A stretch of DNA of 64,000 bases from Nocardia carnea NBRC 14403. GTDB lineage: Bacteria > Actinomycetota > Actinomycetes > Mycobacteriales > Mycobacteriaceae. Every line of letters begins with the position of its first letter. Position 1 is the stretch's first letter. Below, piece after piece: positions 8,273 to 16,818 of this stretch. Made by a program: the position numbers and the translations under genes. Where the stretch lies: NCBI RefSeq assembly GCF_000308515.1, contig NZ_BAFV01000018.1:62001-126000 (forward strand), written 5' to 3'. The notes beneath the pieces are model-generated. The model was not told the origin of the DNA. It was given only the letters and a program-made list of their open reading frames with translations, and did no database searches.

Positions 8273-8554
8273 ATGGTGGATCGATGCGGAAGCCCTCTGG
8301 CGGGGCAATTGCGGCACTCCGGTGGCAGAACCCATAGCGCAGAACTGGGGGAGTGGCGTGCGGTGTGGCAGCGGGATCGGCAGCTGATCCGGATCATTCG
8401 GGTGCGTAACGTCGCCGACGATCGCACCGTGCTCGCGGTGAGCGATCCGGGGGCCGCGCCGGATCTGGCCGAGGTGCGGGAACGGTTTCCGGAACTCTCC
8501 GCCCTGTGGGATGTGGTCCGGCATCAGTTCTGGGCGCAGGGGACTGCCGGGTGA
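8273..8554 (+). CDS. hypothetical protein
   Basis: Protein of up to 93 residues; not recognised. The conserved-looking part is the C-terminal 60 residues (R-Q-L-I-R-I-I-R-V-R-N-V ... ALWDVVRHQFW). The ATG at 8273 has only a weak, distant GGAGCGG. A GTG at 8363, nine bases after GGGGGAG, is a real alternative and would give 63 residues. Its stop overlaps the next gene's GTG (GTGA), so the two are coupled. Divergent from the XRE/DUF397 operon with the duplicated block between them; small genes beside such regulators are often their targets. Confidence 0.55.
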   Translation: MVDRCGSPLAGQLRHSGGRTHSAELGEWRAVWQRDRQLIRIIRVRNVADDRTVLAVSDPGAAPDLAEVRERFPELSALWDVVRHQFWAQGTAG

Positions 8555-9108
8555 GCGCGATCCGGTACCCCGACGACGAGTCCATCGGCGAAATCACCGC
8601 GCACTTTCTGCTGTCGATGCCCGCGACTTTGCTGCCGATGTTGTACGGATTCCGCTTCGACGGCGAAACTGTCGACGCCGAATGCGCTGCCGTCGATCTC
8701 ACGGGCGACCGAGGCGACGACGAACCGAATCCGATCCACGTGCGGGCCGCGCAGCTGCGGAAGGTGCTGGGACCAGACATGTTCGGGTTCGGTCTCGTCT
8801 TCGTGGTGTGCGGCGATCAGCTCGAGGATCGGGTGGAGAACCGGCATATACCCGAACCGGTCCGGGTCGCGGCCCGGCAACTCCCCGGTGCCGGTGACCT
8901 GATCGTCGCCGTTGTCATGGACGCGACCGGCCGGCAATGGTGGGCCGTCGCCGACCGCTACCTGATCGAGCTGGACCCGGTACGTATCCACGTGCCCGCC
9001 GCGGCACCGGCCGACTGGCGGATACCCGCAACGCTCGATGCCTCCCTGTGGACCGCCGCGCTCGCGCTCGACGAAACCAACCACCCGCACCTGCTCCAGT
9101 GCTGGTGA
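8551..9108 (+). CDS. hypothetical protein
   Basis: Protein of 185 residues, acidic, soluble, with alternating beta and helix pattern (GFGLVFVVCGDQLEDR; GDLIVAVVMDATGRQWWAVADRYLIEL) suggesting a compact alpha/beta domain. I do not recognise the family. The GTG start at 8551 overlaps the stop of the upstream small gene, so both are likely made together from a promoter in the duplicated block. No signal peptide or membrane segment. Confidence 0.65.
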   Translation: MSAIRYPDDESIGEITAHFLLSMPATLLPMLYGFRFDGETVDAECAAVDLTGDRGDDEPNPIHVRAAQLRKVLGPDMFGFGLVFVVCGDQLEDRVENRHIPEPVRVAARQLPGAGDLIVAVVMDATGRQWWAVADRYLIELDPVRIHVPAAAPADWRIPATLDASLWTAALALDETNHPHLLQCW

Positions 9109-9186
9109 GGGGTCACGCGGCCGCGAGGGTTGCCGCGTTGCCTGCAGATCATCGTCCGGTAGGTCCGGGCTCGAGTCATGCATCCC

Positions 9187-9208
9187 TGGTGACACATTTT
9201 GGTGACAC
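9187..9208 (+). promoter_or_regulatory. direct repeats upstream of antitoxin gene
   Basis: TGGTGACAC occurs at 9187-9195 and again at 9200-9208, 11 bases before the antitoxin start. Antitoxins of this kind usually repress their own promoter, so this is a candidate autoregulatory site. Confidence 0.4.
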
Positions 9209-9218
9209 CATTCGGCTC

Positions 9219-9518
9219 ATGGCCGCTATCCCGATCCGTGAGGTGTCCCATCACACCGCGCGGATGCTGGCCTTGGTCAAGGCCGGTGAAACAGTCGAGA
9301 TAACCGAGCGCGGCATGGTGATCGGCAGGGTCGTGCCGGTGGATCCATCGCGTGATATCCGAGTTCGGGTGATTGCAGAAGGGCGGATGCGCTCGGCCTC
9401 GCAAGGGCGGGCGGAGCTGATTGCGGGCCTCCGGCGCAGGCTGGAACAGGCAGGCGCCGACGATGCGGGCAGTGTCAGCGCGGCGCTGCAAGAACTGCGC
9501 GACAGCGAGCGGATTTGA
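9219..9518 (+). CDS. Phd/YefM-type antitoxin (apparently orphan)
   Basis: Antitoxin of 99 residues. The N-terminus (IPIREVSHHTARMLALVKAGETVEIT, continuing ERGMVIGRVVP) is the Phd/YefM DNA-binding fold that opens VapB-like antitoxins paired with PIN-domain toxins. The C-terminal half is charged and would wrap the toxin. Such genes are normally followed at once by the toxin. Here only a short frameshifted remnant follows (9521-9591), so this antitoxin looks solitary. The ATG at 9219 follows promoter-like direct repeats, with no strong ribosome site. Confidence 0.8.
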   Translation: MAAIPIREVSHHTARMLALVKAGETVEITERGMVIGRVVPVDPSRDIRVRVIAEGRMRSASQGRAELIAGLRRRLEQAGADDAGSVSAALQELRDSERI

Positions 9519-9520
9519 CC

Positions 9521-9591
9521 GTGCTGGTCGCGTTGACCAGCGGCTGGGTGACGCCGCGACAGCGGCGGGATTGATTTGGGTGGCGCCCCGA
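9521..9591 (+). pseudogene. remnant of PIN-domain toxin C-terminus
   Basis: Directly after the antitoxin stop, the DNA reads VLVA in one frame and, after a +1 shift near 9530, VDQRLGDAATAAGLIWVAPR in another. Joined, this looks like the end of a VapC/PIN toxin (usual form: V-T-x-D-x-R-L-A-x-A-A-x-A-A-G-L-x-V-x-A-P). The first 100 or so residues with the acidic active site are absent. From 9592 to 9781 I see no other gene. Confidence 0.55.
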
Positions 9592-9781
9592 CGGCGGTCC
9601 CGGCAGTGCTTGCGCGGTCACTCCGACGGCGACCGTCGATATGGGGACCGGACACCCTGTGAAACCTGCGAGTTGTGAAACGGCGATCGGATACCCCTTG
9701 TCTGCGCGATGGTGGGAGAGCAGGGTGTAGAGGGCCGGTGGTGCCACCGGGGTGCCGCCCCGAGTAGAGAGGGGGTGGGTC

Positions 9782-10402
9782 GTGTTCGCGCGATCTACCA
9801 GAATTCAGGCGACACCCTCCGCTATCGATTCCGGGATCGCGTATATGCGCGATGTTGTTCTGCCCGGGCTGCGGGAAATTCCCGGGTGTATGGGGTTGTC
9901 GCTGCTGGTCGACCGGGATACCGGGCATTGCATTGCCACCAGTTCGTGGGAATCGCAGGAATCGATGGACGCGAGCAAGGATCGGATCGCTCCCATCCGT
10001 GATCGGGGGCTTGCGACATTCGGCGGCAGTGCGCAGATCCAGGACTGGGAGATCGCCGGACTGCATCGGGCGCACCGGGTGGGTGAGGGGGCGTGCGTGC
10101 GCGCGACCTGGGTGAAGACCGAGCCGAGCCGCCTCGATTCGGCGGTGCATACTTACAAGTCCGCCACCCTTCCCGCGATGGAGCAGCTCGACGGGTTCTG
10201 CAGTGCGAGTCTGCTGATCAACCGCCGGACGGGCCGCGCGGTCTCGTGCACCAGCTACGAGAATGCCGCGGCGATGCGGGCGAGCCGGGAGCAGTCGGCG
10301 TCGCTACGGGTAGATGCGGCCCGGCAGGCCGGGGTCGAAGCACTCGACGTGCGGGAGTTCGAATTGCCGCTCGCGCACCTGCGGGTGCCGGAAATGGCGT
10401 GA
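9782..10402 (+). CDS. two-repeat ABM-like (dimeric alpha-beta barrel) protein
   Basis: Protein of 206 residues made of two similar halves, each like an antibiotic-biosynthesis-monooxygenase (ABM) ferredoxin-type domain. Half one has LPGLREIPGCMGLSLLVDRDTG then SWES, and half two has LPAMEQLDGFCSASLLINRRTG then SYEN. Single-domain relatives act as dimers; here the two units are fused. Whether it is an enzyme or only binds a ligand cannot be said. The GTG at 9782 is chosen because GAGAGGGGG lies 6 bases upstream; the frame is open to 9752. Confidence 0.65.
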   Translation: MFARSTRIQATPSAIDSGIAYMRDVVLPGLREIPGCMGLSLLVDRDTGHCIATSSWESQESMDASKDRIAPIRDRGLATFGGSAQIQDWEIAGLHRAHRVGEGACVRATWVKTEPSRLDSAVHTYKSATLPAMEQLDGFCSASLLINRRTGRAVSCTSYENAAAMRASREQSASLRVDAARQAGVEALDVREFELPLAHLRVPEMA

Positions 10403-10457
10403 ACGCGGGGTCAGGACCGGGGTGCGCGTCGAACACGGGACGGTCTGCGACGCGGTG

Positions 10458-10847
10458 CTACAGCGCCGGTTGATCCGCGTCCAGCCGGTCGTCGAATTCC
10501 TCGCGGGCGCGTTCGACCTCGGGCAATGTGCCGGTCGCCCAGTTCAGGAGTGCGTCGAGGAGATCCTGTAGCGATCTGCCGAGCGGTGTCAGGCGGTATT
10601 CGACCGCGACGGGGCGGGTGCTGGTGACGATCCGCTCGATCATCCCGTTGCGTTCGAGGCGGCGCAGCGCGGTGGTGAGCGATTTCTGCGTCACCACCGG
10701 TATGGCCCGGCGGAGGCCGTTGAAGCGCAACGGTCCGTACTCGCACAGGGCGTCGAGGATCCGCAGCGACCATTTGTCGAGCACCTGATCGAGCAGGTCG
10801 CGGTGCTGTGGGGTGAGCTGCGGGGCCGGTGCGGTGGTTTCCGTCAT
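10458..10847 (-). CDS. HxlR family transcriptional regulator
   Basis: Winged-helix regulator of 129 residues. The HxlR pattern is clear: LDKWSLRILDALCEYGPLRF, NGLRRAIPVVTQKSLTTALRRLE, GMIERIV, then VEYRLTPLGRSL. HxlR proteins often sense reactive electrophiles or aldehydes. There is no conserved N-terminal cysteine here (none before the HTH), so the signal is unclear. It is divergent from the RidA gene, and the shared promoter carries overlapping inverted repeats of the HxlR type, so it probably controls RidA. Confidence 0.9.
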   Translation of the reverse strand: MTETTAPAPQLTPQHRDLLDQVLDKWSLRILDALCEYGPLRFNGLRRAIPVVTQKSLTTALRRLERNGMIERIVTSTRPVAVEYRLTPLGRSLQDLLDALLNWATGTLPEVERAREEFDDRLDADQPAL

Positions 10848-10868
10848 GAAACCTAGTCTCGTTGAAGT

Positions 10869-10910
10869 TACCTTTGGGCACCAGGTAGAAATCGGATACC
10901 TGATTCTACC
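10869..10910. promoter_or_regulatory. candidate HxlR operators
   Basis: Three overlapping inverted repeats lie between the divergent HxlR and RidA genes: TACCT..AGGTA (10869-10887), CAGGTA..TACCTG (about 10882-10902) and GGTAGAA..TTCTACC (10884-10890, 10904-10910). All share the TACC/GGTA core. Confidence 0.6.
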
Positions 10911-10927
10911 AGCGAAAGAGACACCCG

Positions 10928-11338
10928 ATGACAGTGCAGCTGCTCACCCCCGAAGGTATGTTCGCGCCCGTTCCGTATCACCACGTCTCGATCGGTACCG
11001 GCACCCGCCAGGTGCACGTCGCCGGACAGATCGCGCGCGACGCCGACGGTAACCCCGTCGCGACCGGTGACCTCGCCGGCCAGGTCGCGCACGCCCTGCG
11101 CAGTACGGCGCGCGGTCTGGCGGGGGCGGGCGCAACGTTCGCCGATGTCGTACGCCTGCGGTTCTTCGTCACGAACTGGAGCCCGGACAAGTACGAGGAC
11201 TTCGTCGCCGGTATCGACAGCGTCGTGGCCGAGTTGGGGATACCCCAGCCGCTACCCCCGCTGTCGGCGATCGGCGTCGACTATCTCTTCGAACCCGACG
11301 TGCTGGTCGAGGTGGAGGCATACGCCGTACTCGACTGA
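10928..11338 (+). CDS. RidA/YjgF/Rid family protein
   Basis: Protein of 136 residues, the normal Rid length. Rid proteins hydrolyse reactive enamine/imine intermediates formed by PLP enzymes, or act in specific catabolic routes. Seen are the VHVAGQIARDADG strand-turn, the GATFADVVRLRFFVTNW helix-strand and the C-terminal LVEVEAYAVLD strand. The usual catalytic arginine region (near the RPARS segment in RidA) reads PPLSAIGVDYLFEPD, so it belongs to a divergent subfamily and may lack imine deaminase activity. It is divergent from an HxlR gene, which probably regulates it. Confidence 0.85.
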   Translation: MTVQLLTPEGMFAPVPYHHVSIGTGTRQVHVAGQIARDADGNPVATGDLAGQVAHALRSTARGLAGAGATFADVVRLRFFVTNWSPDKYEDFVAGIDSVVAELGIPQPLPPLSAIGVDYLFEPDVLVEVEAYAVLD

Positions 11339-11493
11339 TCTTCGCGCTCGGCTTCGGGCCGCTGTTCGCGCAGCGGCCCGAGCCGACCGCCGAAAATCGG
11401 TCGCTGTCGCTGACCACCGCATACCGCGGGGCACCACTCGGTCGGACCGGATCAGATGACGCCCAATTGGTGCGACGCGGCTGGCTGATCAAG

Positions 11494-11853
11494 CTAATTG
11501 TCACCCGATAGAGAGCGTTTCACAGCGCGTAGCCGCTGCCCTTTTATCGGCGGCCGAGGACTTCCACGGTAGGTGGGATCGAGTGGAAGGAGTCTGACTC
11601 GGTGTCCTTCATGGGTGTGATGGACGACCTCGAACTCGGTGATCGTGCCGACGGCCGGCCATTGCTCCGGAGCGTCCGGAAGATGGAGTACATCCACGAA
11701 TCCCCACGGCGGCGTGCCCGTGCCCAAGTCGACAAATAACCCTATGACGCCGGGCTTCGGGATACTCGCGACCGTGCCGGTCAGGTGCTGGCCGACCGGG
11801 TAGGCCTTGCGAGCGATTTCGAGATTCAGTTCGGTCGGGTCATGGTCGGTCAT
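11494..11853 (-). CDS. S1-domain (OB-fold) RNA-binding-like protein
   Basis: Protein of 119 residues whose first 80 form one S1-like OB fold: YPVGQHLTGTVASI, GVIGLFVDLG, WGFVDVLHLP, VGTITEFEVV, and a final strand GHRVRLLPLD. S1 domains bind RNA or single-stranded nucleic acid. Stand-alone copies like this are common in actinomycetes beside immunity or antitoxin-like genes, without a known role. It is monocistronic, convergent with RidA (155-base gap without a clear gene). Confidence 0.75.
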   Translation of the reverse strand: MTDHDPTELNLEIARKAYPVGQHLTGTVASIPKPGVIGLFVDLGTGTPPWGFVDVLHLPDAPEQWPAVGTITEFEVVHHTHEGHRVRLLPLDPTYRGSPRPPIKGQRLRAVKRSLSGDN

Positions 11854-11924
11854 CGTTCGAGCATTTCAAGCAGTTGAGCATCCAGCTGTCAACCCTGTTG
11901 CTCGGTCTCGGATTGCGTTATAGT

Positions 11925-11940
11925 TCGAACATGCTTTCGG
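11925..11940. promoter_or_regulatory. weak LexA/SOS-box-like sequence
   Basis: TCGAAC-N4-TTTCGG resembles the actinobacterial SOS box TCGAAC-N4-GTTCGA, with a perfect left half and 4 of 6 in the right half. It lies 13 bases before the DUF222/HNH start. Weak evidence only. Confidence 0.25.
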
Positions 11941-11952
11941 GGGGAGGTATTC

Positions 11953-13479
11953 ATGCGGCAGGCAACCGAGACGTTACGTACAGCGGTGGTCGATCTGTAC
12001 GAGCTACCACTCAACTCACTCTCGGATGACGAGCTCGTCGCCGCGATGCAGAATGTGGAACGGTGCACCCGAATGCTGACCGCCGTGCAGCATCGCCTGT
12101 TGGTCGAAGCTCAGCAGCGATCGCTGCCCGCGCGGTTCGGCGTGAAATCGCTGAAGAAGTTTCTGATGCAAACCCTGCGGTTGGCCGGCGCCGATGCCGG
12201 TGCCCGGGTCAATCAAGCGGCCTGGGTCGCGACCTTTCACGATATGGCCGGTGAACCCATCACCCCTCGATTGCCGCATACCGCAGCAACATTGGCATCG
12301 GGCGAAATTTCCGCCGACCACGCCCGCGGTATCGCCGCGGTGATGAATCGGGTGCCGCACGGCGCCTCCGCCGAAGAGCGCGAAGCAGCCGAGCAGATCC
12401 TCGCCGAGTTCGCTCGCTCCGGCTCCCCCGATGATCTCGGTATGGTCGGCGACCGAATCCTCGCCCAGCTCGATCCCGACGGCCGGCTCACCACCGACAC
12501 CGACCGCGCCCGCATGCGCGGCATCACGATCGGCCGGCAACGCCCGGACGGGATGAGCCCGATCCGCGGCGATATCGACCCGGTGCTGCGTGCACTGCTG
12601 GATCCGGTGCTTGCGAAATACGCTCGCCCCGGCGTATGCAATCCTGACGATCCCGGCAGCCCGCGGATAGACCCCGGTCGAACCGACGCTGCCGTGCTCG
12701 CCGAGGCCGCCGCTCGCGACCACCGCACCCCGGCGCAACGTAACCACGACGCACTCAAAGCGCTGTTCGAGTCCGGCAGTGCCACTGAAGGATTGGGCAC
12801 CCACCGCGGAGTGCCGGTCGCCACGATCCTGACCGTGGCCGTCGACGATATCGAGAAGGCAGCCGGGGTCGCGACCACCGCGACCGGCGGCACCGTACCC
12901 CTGCGCGACGCGCTGATCCTGGCGGAACGGTCGCTGCCGTGGCTGGCAGTGTTCGATCACGCGGGAATGACCCTGCACCTGTGCCGTCGAAAACGACTCG
13001 CCTCGCCCGCGCAACGGCTTGCGTTGATCGCCGCGCTGAAGGGCTGTTCGCGGCCGGGTTGCGACGCTCCGGCGAGTCTGTGCGCCGTGCACCATGTCCT
13101 GGATTATCGCAAGAACGGCGCCACGGATATCACGAACCTGACCTTGGCCTGCGACTCCTGCCACGCCCTGATCCACGACGGCCCCGGCGGCTGGCGGACG
13201 GTCACCGAAGGTCCGAGGTCGCCCTATCCCGGTCGCACTGCATGGATCGCACCACCGCATATCGATCCGGAGCAGCGTCCGCGGATCAACCACCGCCACC
13301 GCGCGGGTGAACTACTTGCAGAGGCGCTGTCGCGCATCCACATCCACGACGAACGCCGCCGTAAACAACAACGGCAGGAGCGGCGGGCGCATGCTGCGCC
13401 CCGCTCGCCGCGGCCTGAAGCCGAGCGGGTACGCGGGCGCGCTGCCTCGTTACGTCGAGGATGCCATCCGAGCGGATGA
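11953..13479 (+). CDS. DUF222 / HNH endonuclease domain protein (13E12 repeat family)
   Basis: Protein of 508 residues. DUF222 covers about residues 15-330. An HNH nuclease domain follows near 355-410: CSRPGCDAPASLCAVHH with two zinc-type cysteines, then NLTLACDSCHALIHDG with the second Cys pair and the last His. The final 70 residues are Arg rich. This family is highly repeated in Mycobacterium, Nocardia and Rhodococcus genomes, and its role is unproven; nuclease action is inferred from the intact HNH motif. The start at 11953 has the ribosome site GGGGGAGG. An in-frame paralogue array is not seen in this window. Confidence 0.9.
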   Translation: MRQATETLRTAVVDLYELPLNSLSDDELVAAMQNVERCTRMLTAVQHRLLVEAQQRSLPARFGVKSLKKFLMQTLRLAGADAGARVNQAAWVATFHDMAGEPITPRLPHTAATLASGEISADHARGIAAVMNRVPHGASAEEREAAEQILAEFARSGSPDDLGMVGDRILAQLDPDGRLTTDTDRARMRGITIGRQRPDGMSPIRGDIDPVLRALLDPVLAKYARPGVCNPDDPGSPRIDPGRTDAAVLAEAAARDHRTPAQRNHDALKALFESGSATEGLGTHRGVPVATILTVAVDDIEKAAGVATTATGGTVPLRDALILAERSLPWLAVFDHAGMTLHLCRRKRLASPAQRLALIAALKGCSRPGCDAPASLCAVHHVLDYRKNGATDITNLTLACDSCHALIHDGPGGWRTVTEGPRSPYPGRTAWIAPPHIDPEQRPRINHRHRAGELLAEALSRIHIHDERRRKQQRQERRAHAAPRSPRPEAERVRGRAASLRRGCHPSG

Positions 13480-13607
13480 GCGTTCGTCATCGGGTTCCAG
13501 CGCGTTCGCCGCTACATTTTCGGGGACTGTGCCGACGTTGCCGCTGCTGTGTGTCCCACGGGCGCCTGAATTCGGGATGGTCGTGCGGTGGGGCGTCGAC
13601 CGGCCGG

Positions 13608-14960
13608 CTAACCGAGGGCTCCCACGGGGGCACCGGTGGGTCCGGACGCCGGAAGAACGGCGGTGGCTTCGGAGGCAACGAGGTACTCGGAATATTCGAG
13701 ATGTGCCGGTGCAGGCGAACTGGGGTCGCTGTGGGCGGTTTCGTAGGCGTTGGCGATGAGTGCAGCCTGTAGCTGCCACAGGCCTTCGGCGTCGGCGGGG
13801 TCCAGGCCGGTGAGGCGGGCAATGCGGCGCAATCGGTAGTCGACGGTGTTGGTGTGGACGTAGAGCGCGCGGGCGGTGCGCTGGCGGTTGCGTTCATTTG
13901 CCAGGTGCATGGTCAGGGTGTCCAGCAGCTCGGGCTGCAGGAGTAGCGGGTCCAGGGATTTCGCCAGGCGGCGCCGGGCGGGGCCGGGGCGGGTGATCTG
14001 ATATTCCACGGCGAGGTCGGCCATCCCGTACAGACGGGCGGGGCGGTCCAGGCGCTGGGCGAGGTCGAGAAGTTCGTGTGCGCGCCGGGTCGCTTCGGGG
14101 ATCTGGTCGCGGCGAGCGTGGACCACGGTGGCCAGCAGCGGGTCGCCCGCGGCGATCCGCAGACGCTCGAACAGCTTTGCGGTCGAAGTGCCGCCGTACG
14201 AATCCGCGGGAACCAGCACGGTGCCGCCTTCCTCGCTGAGCCGTGCCAGCGGCACACCATCGCCCATGGTCAGTTCGCCGCGCAGTCGCCGCAGCCGGCG
14301 GAGCGCGCCCACGGGATCGTGCCCATCCTCGATGGTCGCGCTCGCCGGACGGCTGAGGGTCAGCGCGAATACCGCGTATGCGTCCGCGCTTCGGAATCCA
14401 CATTCGCGCGCCGTTTCCGGGGTACTCGTCCCGGCGATCAAGGCGGCTGCCAGGGCCTCCGCGCCGGCCTGGCGCATGGCAGTGTGGGCTCGCAGCTCGC
14501 GCACGTAGGCGCTGGTGAAAGTGGTGATCACACCGTCCAGAACCTCGGCCAGCCGTTGCCCTGCCACAACGAGTGCTCGGCTGTCGGGGCCGGCGGCGGG
14601 CCGGGCGAGTAGATCCAGAACGAACCGGAACCCGATATGGGTGGCGTGTTGCACGGCTTCCAGCGCCACGCCGTCGGCGGCCCAATCGGCGATCTTGTCC
14701 TGCACCGGCTCGGGTAGCCGACCGGCTGTGCGGCCTTCCAGCACCGCGGCCACCAGTTCCAGGCATCCGGCCACTACCTCGACGGCTTCGCGCCGCGCCA
14801 CGCCACACGGCAGTGCTGCCCCCGGCGCGGCACCGCCGGCTTCACCGGCGAGATGGTCCAGTAACTGCTGAGATAGTCGGCGTGGCCGGGGCAGATGTGC
14901 CATTGCCGGTACCCCGGCGATCTCGAGTTCTCTGCTTGTTCGAGGGGTGTTCGTCAGCAC
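13608..14960 (-). CDS. PucR/CdaR family transcriptional regulator
   Basis: Regulator of about 450 residues. The N-terminal and middle parts are helical and GGDEF-like (DAYAVFALTLSRP). The C-terminal PucR HTH_30 domain is clear near the end: LLDTLTMHLANERNRQRTA, ALYVHTNTVDYRLRRIARLTG. Such proteins control purine, nitrogen, lipid or antibiotic-related genes. The GTG at 14960 is preferred because AAGGAGG lies nine bases before it; the ATG at 14903 has no ribosome site. It is divergent from the MerR-cyclase operon and may share its regulatory region. Confidence 0.85.
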   Translation of the reverse strand: MLTNTPRTSRELEIAGVPAMAHLPRPRRLSQQLLDHLAGEAGGAAPGAALPCGVARREAVEVVAGCLELVAAVLEGRTAGRLPEPVQDKIADWAADGVALEAVQHATHIGFRFVLDLLARPAAGPDSRALVVAGQRLAEVLDGVITTFTSAYVRELRAHTAMRQAGAEALAAALIAGTSTPETARECGFRSADAYAVFALTLSRPASATIEDGHDPVGALRRLRRLRGELTMGDGVPLARLSEEGGTVLVPADSYGGTSTAKLFERLRIAAGDPLLATVVHARRDQIPEATRRAHELLDLAQRLDRPARLYGMADLAVEYQITRPGPARRRLAKSLDPLLLQPELLDTLTMHLANERNRQRTARALYVHTNTVDYRLRRIARLTGLDPADAEGLWQLQAALIANAYETAHSDPSSPAPAHLEYSEYLVASEATAVLPASGPTGAPVGALG

Positions 14961-15092
14961 TGACCTCGGCCTCCTTACCGCCGAACTGCAGGGGTCCCCC
15001 TGTGCCGGCTCGGTCCGCCGGCGCCCTTCTGTATCAGTAGGAACTGTAACTGTCGGTGACCTGAGCCACAACCTGCTAGGGGTTCCGTACGC

Positions 15093-15139
15093 TTACCCAG
15101 GTAAACCCGCAGTGGAAACCACCATCTACTGAGACAGTA
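15093..15139. promoter_or_regulatory. palindromes upstream of MerR-cyclase operon
   Basis: Two short perfect palindromes lie in the gap before the MerR gene: TTACC-CA-GGTAA (15093-15104) and TACTG-AGA-CAGTA (15127-15139), followed by a TAAGAT hexamer at 15144. MerR proteins bind palindromes within promoter spacers; either could be the site. Confidence 0.45.
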
Positions 15140-15191
15140 GGGCTAAGATTGCCGAACCTATGGCTCGCAGGCGATGAGCGGGAGGATGACG

Positions 15192-15971
15192 ATGACGCAA
15201 CGTCCGCACGAGTACCGGGTCGCGGAGCTGGCCGAGGCTGCCGGGGTCGCGGTGCGGACAGTGCGCTACTACCAGGACAGGGGTCTGCTCGACGCCCCAC
15301 GGCGTCAGGGACGCCACGCCGTGTACAACCAGGCCCACCTCGAACGTTTGCGACTCATCGCCGACCTGCTCGGCCGCGGCCACAGCCTCGACGGTATCGC
15401 CGACCTGCTGACGAGCGCCGAGCACGGCGGCGGAGTGTCGGAGCTGCTGGGATTCGAAACAGCGGCATCACAAACCTGGGGAGACGGGGAAGTCACCCTG
15501 GATTTCGATCAGATGCTGACGCGCTTCGGCGAACAAGCCACTCCCGAGGCCATCACCGAGGCAATCGCGCTGGGCTACCTGCGTATCGAGGAAGACCGCT
15601 TCGTCTACTCCAGTGGACGGCTACTCGAGGCCGCGACGGCCTTCGTGGCCGCCGGTATCCCGCTGCGCTCGGTCCTCGCCTTGAGTTGGGAACTGGAAGC
15701 GGCGTTCGACCGGATGGCGTTCGCCTTCGTCCGGGAATTCCGGGTCAACCTCGTCAACCCGGTATCGGAGAACCCTGCCCCCGAACGGCTGAACGAGCTC
15801 GCCGGGGCACTCGCCCAGCTCCGCCCAGCGGTCCGCCAAGTCGCCGATGAACTGCTCGCCCGAGCCATGGACCGCCGCATCCACCTCGACCTGCCCGAGG
15901 TGTCGCAGCAGTTGAGCCGGGCCGCTCACACCGAGCCGGAACCTTCCGGCGACACCATCGCGCAGCGGTAG
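15192..15971 (+). CDS. MerR family transcriptional regulator
   Basis: Regulator of about 259 residues. The N-terminal MerR winged helix is clear ([60 protein letters not shown]). The C-terminal 170 residues form a long helical effector domain without metal-binding cysteines, so it is not a metal sensor. The ATG at 15192 is preferred since GGGAGG ends six bases before it; in-frame ATGs at 15174 and 15186 are alternatives. The cyclase gene begins 8 bases after its stop, so both are one operon. Confidence 0.88.
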   Translation: MTQRPHEYRVAELAEAAGVAVRTVRYYQDRGLLDAPRRQGRHAVYNQAHLERLRLIADLLGRGHSLDGIADLLTSAEHGGGVSELLGFETAASQTWGDGEVTLDFDQMLTRFGEQATPEAITEAIALGYLRIEEDRFVYSSGRLLEAATAFVAAGIPLRSVLALSWELEAAFDRMAFAFVREFRVNLVNPVSENPAPERLNELAGALAQLRPAVRQVADELLARAMDRRIHLDLPEVSQQLSRAAHTEPEPSGDTIAQR

Positions 15972-15979
15972 GGAACCCG

Positions 15980-16765
15980 ATGGTCGAATACATCCTGGCG
16001 GCGGTTGTCGTCGCCGAGGCCGCCGGCTTGATCGTGCTGTGTCGGTTGCTGGTGCGCACCCGGCACGAACTTGCCGAGACGCGGCGCCGGCCCGATACCC
16101 GGCAGCTGCTGGTCGACAGTGGCCGGGAAGCAGTCAAGACCGTATGGCAGACAGCGAGTCTCGTGCGCCGCAAAGGGTTCCGTGCGGCGGTACTCAACTC
16201 GATCGAAGACCTGGCCGGTTGGGCGCAAGTGGAACGACCGGATCTGGCGCGACTCAGCGCCGACGGCAATATCGTGATCGCCTTCTCCGATATCGAAGGG
16301 TCCACCGCGCTGAACGAACGAGTGGGCGACCGCGCCTGGGTCGCGCTGCTCGGCCGGCACGACCGGCTGATCCGCAAATACGTCGCCGCGCACAACGGGC
16401 ACATCGTGAAGAGCCAGGGTGACGGTTTCATGATCGCGTTCGGCGACGCCGGGCAGGCCGTGCGCTGCGGTCTGGACGTGCAGGGCTCGATCGGCACCCT
16501 CGGCAAACCGGTGGCCGGTGTTCGAGTGCGCATCGGGATCCATATGGGGCGATCGGTCCGCCGCGGCGACGACCTGTTCGGCCGGAATGTGGCCTTGGCC
16601 GCCCGGGTCGCCGCCCAGGCGTCCGGCGGGGAGGTTCTCGTCAGCGAATCGGTGCGCGACGCCGTGGCCGATCGGCCGGGTATCGCTGTCACCGCCGCAC
16701 GCGAAGCCGAACTCAAGGGGTTCCGTGGCAGTTTCCATCTCTACACGGTGGAATCGGACGACTGA
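15980..16765 (+). CDS. membrane-anchored class III adenylate/guanylate cyclase
   Basis: Nucleotidyl cyclase of 261 residues. Residues 4-24 form one membrane helix; the cyclase homology domain begins near residue 97. Metal-binding aspartates are D104 (FSDIEGST) and D148 (QGDGF), a substrate lysine is K144, and the transition-state Asn/Arg pair is N203 and R209 (NVALAARV). The set is complete, so it should make cAMP or cGMP as a dimer; the purine choice cannot be fixed by eye. It is co-transcribed with a MerR regulator. No HAMP or sensor domain is present, so control is likely transcriptional or through the helix linker (residues 25-95). Confidence 0.9.
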   Translation: MVEYILAAVVVAEAAGLIVLCRLLVRTRHELAETRRRPDTRQLLVDSGREAVKTVWQTASLVRRKGFRAAVLNSIEDLAGWAQVERPDLARLSADGNIVIAFSDIEGSTALNERVGDRAWVALLGRHDRLIRKYVAAHNGHIVKSQGDGFMIAFGDAGQAVRCGLDVQGSIGTLGKPVAGVRVRIGIHMGRSVRRGDDLFGRNVALAARVAAQASGGEVLVSESVRDAVADRPGIAVTAAREAELKGFRGSFHLYTVESDD

Positions 16766-16775
16766 AGGGTCCGAT
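16753..16775 (+). terminator. stem-loop at end of cyclase operon
   Basis: ATCGGAC (16753-16759) and GTCCGAT (16769-16775) form a perfect 7-bp stem across the cyclase stop codon, between two convergent genes. A bidirectional terminator is plausible. Confidence 0.4.
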
Positions 16776-16818
16776 ATCGAATCGGCCGGTCACGGAGTAG
16801 TTCATTGTTCCGGTGTGG

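Noticed and set aside
11925..11940. SOS (LexA) box before the DUF222/HNH gene as a finding
   Set aside because: Only the left half is perfect; the right half has two mismatches. Listed as a weak feature only.
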